Positions 4,067-8,376 of a DNA stretch of 8,376 nucleotides are shown here, piece after piece (positions within the stretch are counted from its first letter, which is position 1; every line of letters starts with the position of its first letter). The translations under genes were made by a program, and so were the position numbers. The notes under the pieces are model-generated. The model saw only the letters and a program-made list of their open reading frames with translations. It was not told the DNA's origin and made no database searches. Source of the stretch: DASTGO01 sp035719045 (GTDB lineage: Bacteria; Actinomycetota; Actinomycetes; Actinomycetales; Kineosporiaceae); contig DASTGO010000113.1 in NCBI GenBank assembly GCA_035719045.1, positions 1-8,376 on the forward strand, written 5' to 3'.

Positions 4067-6781
4067 GTGACCCAGCAGGGCCGGGGGCGGCGCAAGCTCA
4101 TCGAGATCGCGATGCCTCTGGCGGCGGTCGACGCGCAGTCGGTCCGGGAGAAGTCGATCCGGGTCGGGCATCCCTCGACGCTGCATCTGTGGTGGTCCCG
4201 CAAGCCGCTCGCCGCCGCCCGGGCCGTGCTGTTCGCGCAACTGGTCGACGACCCCTCGGCACGCCCGGACCGGTTCCCGACCCAGGCCGAACAGGACGCC
4301 GAGCGTGCCCGGCTGCTGGACCTGGTCGGGCGGCTGTCCGCCTGGGACGCCACAGCCGATCCCGGACTGGTGGCGCAGGCCCGCCGGGAGGTCGCGGAGA
4401 GCCTCGGCGGCCGCGAGGTCGTGCTGTGGGACCCGTTCGCAGGAGGAGGCTCGATCCCGCTGGAGGCCCAGCGTCTGGGGCTTCCGGTCGTCGCCGGGGA
4501 CCTCAACCCGGTGGCGGTCCTGCTCCAGCGGGCCCTGCTGGAGGTACCCCGACGCTGGCGGGGCCGGGCGGCGGTGACCGGTCAGGATGGGCAGGGCCCG
4601 GGTCGGTCCGGGCAGGGTCCGGACGGTCCGGGCGACGGCCTGGCAGAGGATCTGCGCAGCTTCGGGCGCGACGTGCTCGAGGCCGCGGCCGTCCGGCTGC
4701 GGCCGCTGTACCCGCAGGTCCACTGGGACGGACATCTGCACGACGTGGCGGCCTACCTGTGGGTGCGCACGGTCGCCTGCGGCAACCCCGGCTGCACGGC
4801 CACGGTGCCGATGCTGAGCAATCCCTGGCTGCGCCGTGGCCGGGGCGGGGACGTCTGGCTGGATGCCCGCTGGGACGGTGAGGCGCTGCGGTTCGCGGTC
4901 GTGAACGGCAGCGGGGCGACGCCGCGGACCGGGCGCGGTGCGGTGTTCGGCTGCCTGGCCTGCGGAACGGCCACAACCCCGGATGACGTGAAGGGCCGGG
5001 CCCGCGACGGCGGACTCGGCCGGGCGCTGCGCTGCGTGGTCCCCGACGCCGGACGTGGCCGCCCCTTCCTGGTGGTGGACGAGGCCCGGGTGTGCCCGCC
5101 GGTCGCCGCGCCCGCTCCCGAACAGGATCCGGATCCCGGACACGACCTGGAACTCGAGCTGGACCCGGCCGTCACGAACGCCCCGACCTACGGTGCCTCC
5201 ACGGTCGGCAGCCTGCACCTGCCCCGGCAGCGACAGGCCCTGCGGGTCTTCGCCGAGGAGGTGCGGGCGATGACCGGGCGAGTGGAGCAGGCCGCCCTCG
5301 ACGCGGGCTGGGACGCCACCGACGCCGCCTGCTACGGCCGGGACATGACCGTCCTGCTCGGCCTGGTGCTCGGCCGGCTCAGCAACCGGATGTCCACCGC
5401 CTGCGTGTGGAACGCCCACCGGGGCCTGGTCGAGCAGACCTTCATCCAGAACAACGCGATCGCCTTCCCGTGGGACTTCGCGGAGGCGAACCCGCTGTCC
5501 GGGGCGTCGGGCAGCTGGACCACCCAGCTGGAACTGGTGGCGCGGGTGGTGCAGCGCTGCGACCCGGCCGCCGAGGCGGTCGTGATCCGCCAGGACGCCC
5601 GCGTCCCACCACCGCTGCCGTCGGAGGGCAGCGTCGTGGTGAGCACCGACCCGCCGTACTTCGACTACTTCCTCTACTCCTCGCTGAGTGACTACTTCTA
5701 CGTCTGGTTGCGCCGGGCCCTGGCCGACGTGGCTCCCGAGCTGTTCGGCGAGCCGGGAACCCCGCGGGAGCAGGAGATCGTGGCCCGCCGGGACGACGGT
5801 GGACGCGGCTTCCTCGAGGGACTCACCGCCTCGATGGCGACGATCGCCCGCACGGCGGCCCCCGACCTGCCGCTGACCGTCTGGTACGCCTACCGGTCGA
5901 CCCGAACCGGCAGCGGGCTGTCGGCGTGGGCGGCGTTCCTGTCTGCGGTGGCGCAGGCCGGCCTGATGGTGACCGCGACCTGGCCCATCCGCACCGAGCG
6001 GACCGAGGGCGTGAAGACCGGGCGGAACAGCCTGGCGTCATCCCTGGTCGTCGTGTGCCGGCGGCGGGACGATCAGGCAGACCGAGCCGGCCGGGCGCAG
6101 TACCTGGCGGGGCTGCGGGCCCGGATCCCCGCGGCGGTGGTCCGGTTGCAGGCCGACGGGGTGTCCCCGGTGGATCTGGAGCAGGCGGCCCTCGGGCCGG
6201 GCCTGGCGGTCTACACCGGCTACGCCCTGGTGAGCGGTGCGGACGGGCGTCCGTTGCCGGTGGCCGAGGCGTTGGGCCTGGTCAACCAGGTGCTTGCGGA
6301 AACTTTTGCGCGTCAGGAGGCCGAGCTCGATCCCGGCTCGGGGTTCTGCCTGGCCTGGCTGCGCCGGCACGGTTTCGGGCCCGGGCCGCGCCCGGCCGCC
6401 GAGGAGCTGGCGTGCGCGCGGGGGACGGTGCTAGCCGCCCTCCTGCACCGGGGCCTGCTCAGCGAGCAGGGGGCGACGGTCCGGCTGGTCACCGCGCAGG
6501 CGCTGCCCGCGCCCGGACCGGCGGCGACGGAACCCGGCAGCTCCTGGGAACGGGTGCTGCGGCTGGCCGGGGCCGTCGAGGCGGGCGATCACGCACGAGC
6601 CGTCGAACTGCTGGACAGCGGCGAGAACGGACCGGATCCGGTCACCTGCCGGGAACTCGCCTACGCCGCGTACCGGGCCTGCCAGGACGGCGGCCGGACG
6701 GGTGAGGCCCGGCTGTTCAACGCCCTCGGGACCGCCCTCCCCACCCTGACGGGACGGGACAGCAGCAGCGCCGGACGGTGA
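4067..6781 (+). CDS. DUF1156/COG1743 DNA adenine methylase with zinc-ribbon-like insertion
   Basis: 904-residue predicted N6-adenine DNA methyltransferase, full length for the DUF1156/COG1743 family. The N-terminal DUF1156 region has the typical KLIEIAMPL (10-18), VREKSIRVGHPSTLHLWWSR (26-45) and KPLAAARAV (46-54). Motif I for S-adenosylmethionine binding is DPFAGGGS (122-129), followed by GDLNPVA (144-150). A zinc-ribbon-like insertion uses C238, C243, C296 and C299. The catalytic motif DPPY is at 528-531, followed by FDYF. The late motif RTERTEGVKTGRNSLASS (642-659) leads to VVVCRRR. The C-terminal part (about 735-890) is the helical tail usual in full-length members. The order motif I, insertion, DPPY resembles alpha-class amino-methylases. 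A Gly/Gln/Pro-rich stretch (172-191) looks like a local expansion. Relatives often sit in defence islands with ATPases and helicases; none is here, so it is an orphan. Target site is unknown. Confidence 0.93.
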   Translation: MTQQGRGRRKLIEIAMPLAAVDAQSVREKSIRVGHPSTLHLWWSRKPLAAARAVLFAQLVDDPSARPDRFPTQAEQDAERARLLDLVGRLSAWDATADPGLVAQARREVAESLGGREVVLWDPFAGGGSIPLEAQRLGLPVVAGDLNPVAVLLQRALLEVPRRWRGRAAVTGQDGQGPGRSGQGPDGPGDGLAEDLRSFGRDVLEAAAVRLRPLYPQVHWDGHLHDVAAYLWVRTVACGNPGCTATVPMLSNPWLRRGRGGDVWLDARWDGEALRFAVVNGSGATPRTGRGAVFGCLACGTATTPDDVKGRARDGGLGRALRCVVPDAGRGRPFLVVDEARVCPPVAAPAPEQDPDPGHDLELELDPAVTNAPTYGASTVGSLHLPRQRQALRVFAEEVRAMTGRVEQAALDAGWDATDAACYGRDMTVLLGLVLGRLSNRMSTACVWNAHRGLVEQTFIQNNAIAFPWDFAEANPLSGASGSWTTQLELVARVVQRCDPAAEAVVIRQDARVPPPLPSEGSVVVSTDPPYFDYFLYSSLSDYFYVWLRRALADVAPELFGEPGTPREQEIVARRDDGGRGFLEGLTASMATIARTAAPDLPLTVWYAYRSTRTGSGLSAWAAFLSAVAQAGLMVTATWPIRTERTEGVKTGRNSLASSLVVVCRRRDDQADRAGRAQYLAGLRARIPAAVVRLQADGVSPVDLEQAALGPGLAVYTGYALVSGADGRPLPVAEALGLVNQVLAETFARQEAELDPGSGFCLAWLRRHGFGPGPRPAAEELACARGTVLAALLHRGLLSEQGATVRLVTAQALPAPGPAATEPGSSWERVLRLAGAVEAGDHARAVELLDSGENGPDPVTCRELAYAAYRACQDGGRTGEARLFNALGTALPTLTGRDSSSAGR

Positions 6782-6906
6782 ACGGCGGCCGGGCCGGTCG
6801 CCCGCGACACGATCCACAGGCCGGGCACAGCGTGGTGATGGGCCCCGCCTATCCGTGATGGCGAGAGTGCGCAGGTCCGCCGCATCCCCCACGGAGGCCT
6901 GAGGTC
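6782..6906 (+). other. Gap between methylase and glycosyltransferase genes
   Basis: This 125-bp spacer shows only short GC-rich pairings near 6790-6808 and no convincing terminator. TATCCG at 6850-6855 is a weak -10 candidate. GGAGG at 6893-6897 is the ribosome site of the next gene. Whether the two genes share a transcript is open. Confidence 0.4.
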
Positions 6907-8376
6907 ATGCCTGACCAGCACCACGCGCCCACGCCCCTCGGCCGGCAGCCCACCGCCCCGGGCACGACCCCCACCTGGGCGCTGCCCGCCGCGGCCACCG
7001 TCCGGACCCGGCTGGTCCTGGCCGGGCTGCTGCTGGCCACCCTGGCGGGCTACCTGTGGAACCTGGACCGCAACGGCTGGGGCAACACGTTCTATGCGGC
7101 GGCGGTGCAGGCAGGTACCCAGAGCTGGAAGGCCTTCTTCTTCGGTTCCTTCGACGCCGGCAACTTCATCACCGTGGACAAACCCCCGGTGTCCCTGTGG
7201 GTGATGGAGCTGTCCGGACGGGTCTTCGGGTTCAGCTCCTGGAGCATGCTCGCCCCACAGGCCCTGCTCGGCGTCGCCTCGGTCGCGCTGCTCTATGCGT
7301 CCGTGCGGCGGGTCTGGGGCGCCCACGCCGGGCTGCTCGCCGCGGCCGCCCTGGCCACCACCCCGGTCGCGGCGTTGATGTTCAGGTTCAACAACCCCGA
7401 CGCGGCGCTGACCTTCCTGCTCGTGCTGGCGGCCTGGACGCTGACCCGGGCCCTGGAGCGCGGGCGCCTGCGCTGGCTGCTGGCCACGGGCGCCGTGCTG
7501 GGCTTCGCCTTCCTCACCAAGGAGTTGCAGGCGCTGCTCGTGCTGCCCGGCTTCGCCCTGGCGTACCTGCTCTGCGGGCCTGCGCGGCTGGCCACCCGGA
7601 TCGGCCAGTTGCTCGCGGCGGGCGGTGTGCTGGCCGTGTCCGGATTGTGGTGGCCGGTGCTCGTGGACACCCTGCCCGCGACGGATCGCCCGTATGTCGG
7701 CGGGTCGACGGCGAACAACGTCCTGCAGTTGGCCCTCGGCTACAACGGGCTCGGCCGGATCACCGGCGAGGAGGGCAACAGCGGACCTGGCGGCGCAGGC
7801 ACCGGACTTTCCGGCGGTGCTCACCCGGACGGTGCGCTCCCCGGCGGCGGTGTGCCCGGTGGCGCTCCCGGCGGTGGCGGGCCGGGTGGACCCGGCGGTT
7901 TCGGCGGCTCGACGGGGATCGGGCGGATGTTCAACGAGCAGTTCGGCGGGATGAGCGCCTGGCTGATCCCGGCGGCGGTGATCGGTCTGGGCGCAGGGAT
8001 CTGGCTGACCCGGCGGGCGGTGCGGACCGACCCGCGCCGGGCGAGCCTGATCCTGTGGGGTGGCTGGCTGCTGGTCACCGCGTGCCTGCTGAGCTACGCG
8101 GGCGGGATCATCCACAGCTACTACGCGGTCGCGCTCGCCCCCGGGATCGCGGCCTGCGCCGGCATGGTCCTGCCCACGCTGTGGCGGCGCCGGGAGCGGC
8201 TCTGGGCACGGCTCACCCTCGCGCTGACCAGTGCGGCGACGGCGGTGACCGCGACGGTCCTGCTCGGCCGGGCGGGTGACTGGCTGCCCTGGCTGCAGGC
8301 CGCCGTGCCCCTCGTCGGGCTGCTGGCTGCCGTCGGGCTGCTCGTCGTCCCCCGGAAGCGGCCGGGCCCGGGGGAG
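6907..8376 (+). CDS. Glycosyltransferase family 39 (PMT_2/ArnT-like), C-terminus beyond window edge
   Basis: Integral membrane GT-C transferase that uses a polyprenyl-phosphate sugar to glycosylate a lipid, polymer or protein on the outer face of the membrane; donor and acceptor are not known. 490 codons are open to the window edge. A hydrophilic tail (1-32) precedes the first span (about 34-52). The first outer loop carries WNLDRNGWGN (51-60), with D54 the likely catalytic acid, then NTFYAAAV. SWKAFFFGSFDAGNFITVDK (73-92) followed by PPVSLWV is diagnostic of the actinobacterial group, as are FRFNNPDAALTF (159-170), FLTKELQ (202-208) and GIIHSYYAVALAPGIAA (400-416). A Gly/Pro-rich loop fills about 286-338 before the RMFNEQFGG motif. 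About ten spans are visible. The ATG has GGAGG 9 nt upstream. Related members include ArnT and protein mannosyltransferases. Family call is firm. Confidence 0.93.
   Translation, partial: MPDQHHAPTPLGRQPTAPGTTPTWALPAAATVRTRLVLAGLLLATLAGYLWNLDRNGWGNTFYAAAVQAGTQSWKAFFFGSFDAGNFITVDKPPVSLWVMELSGRVFGFSSWSMLAPQALLGVASVALLYASVRRVWGAHAGLLAAAALATTPVAALMFRFNNPDAALTFLLVLAAWTLTRALERGRLRWLLATGAVLGFAFLTKELQALLVLPGFALAYLLCGPARLATRIGQLLAAGGVLAVSGLWWPVLVDTLPATDRPYVGGSTANNVLQLALGYNGLGRITGEEGNSGPGGAGTGLSGGAHPDGALPGGGVPGGAPGGGGPGGPGGFGGSTGIGRMFNEQFGGMSAWLIPAAVIGLGAGIWLTRRAVRTDPRRASLILWGGWLLVTACLLSYAGGIIHSYYAVALAPGIAACAGMVLPTLWRRRERLWARLTLALTSAATAVTATVLLGRAGDWLPWLQAAVPLVGLLAAVGLLVVPRKRPGPGE

Noticed and set aside
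3955..4881. Plus-strand frame beginning at an ATG in the divergent region, whose first 40 residues look protein-like
   Set aside because: It runs out of frame through the methylase gene and becomes Arg/Gly/Pro filler. It has no clear ribosome site, and the AT-richer start simply reflects promoter composition.
4043..5419. 458-codon minus-strand frame opposite the methylase
   Set aside because: Antisense shadow; the methylase frame has unmistakable motifs and this one has none.
6661..8115. 484-codon minus-strand frame opposite the GT39 gene
   Set aside because: Antisense shadow rich in Gln, Arg and Pro; the plus-strand frame carries the GT39 signatures.

Overview
The window is very GC-rich and its genes use mostly G or C at third codon positions. 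Together with GTG starts, a membrane-anchored zinc-ribbon protein with Pro/Thr-rich linkers, and an actinobacterial-type GT39 mannosyltransferase-like protein, this points to a high-GC actinomycete chromosome. A finer placement (for example Pseudonocardiales) would be a guess. No rRNA, tRNA, CRISPR array, insertion sequence, integrase or other mobility gene was seen.

Layout: the left half is read leftward and the right half rightward, diverging from an AT-richer control region at about 3920-4066. Leftward from that region are (a) an acetate uptake transporter of the GPR1/FUN34/YaaH (SatP) family, 3118-3759; (b) a strong 14-bp stem-loop, 3042-3075; (c) a zinc-ribbon, single-span membrane protein, 1945-3003, whose stop overlaps by 4 nt the GTG start of (d) an RDD-family membrane protein, 1418-1948; (e) a 238-bp gap; and (f) an AI-2E family (YdiK/PerM-like) transporter, 1-1179, which runs off the left edge and lacks its C-terminus. 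Rightward are (g) a full-length, 904-residue DUF1156/COG1743 DNA adenine methylase with a zinc-ribbon-like insertion, 4067-6781, and (h) a GT-C fold glycosyltransferase of family 39, 6907-8376, which runs off the right edge.

How the genes relate: only the zinc-ribbon and RDD genes look truly coupled, by a GTGA overlap, and they probably act together in the membrane. SatP may be co-transcribed with them, but the stem-loop probably separates or attenuates that transcription. The methylase is an orphan here: none of the ATPase, helicase or nuclease partners that accompany this family in defence islands lie in the window, and its neighbours are ordinary envelope and transport genes. It is the one gene with accessory or defence character.

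The most useful second looks are the orphan methylase, the perfect 16-bp palindrome in the divergent control region, the structured leader of satP, and an unusually complete Shine-Dalgarno match folded against the satP stop codon and followed by an in-frame CTG that would extend the zinc-ribbon protein. No clearly new multi-gene system is visible in this window.
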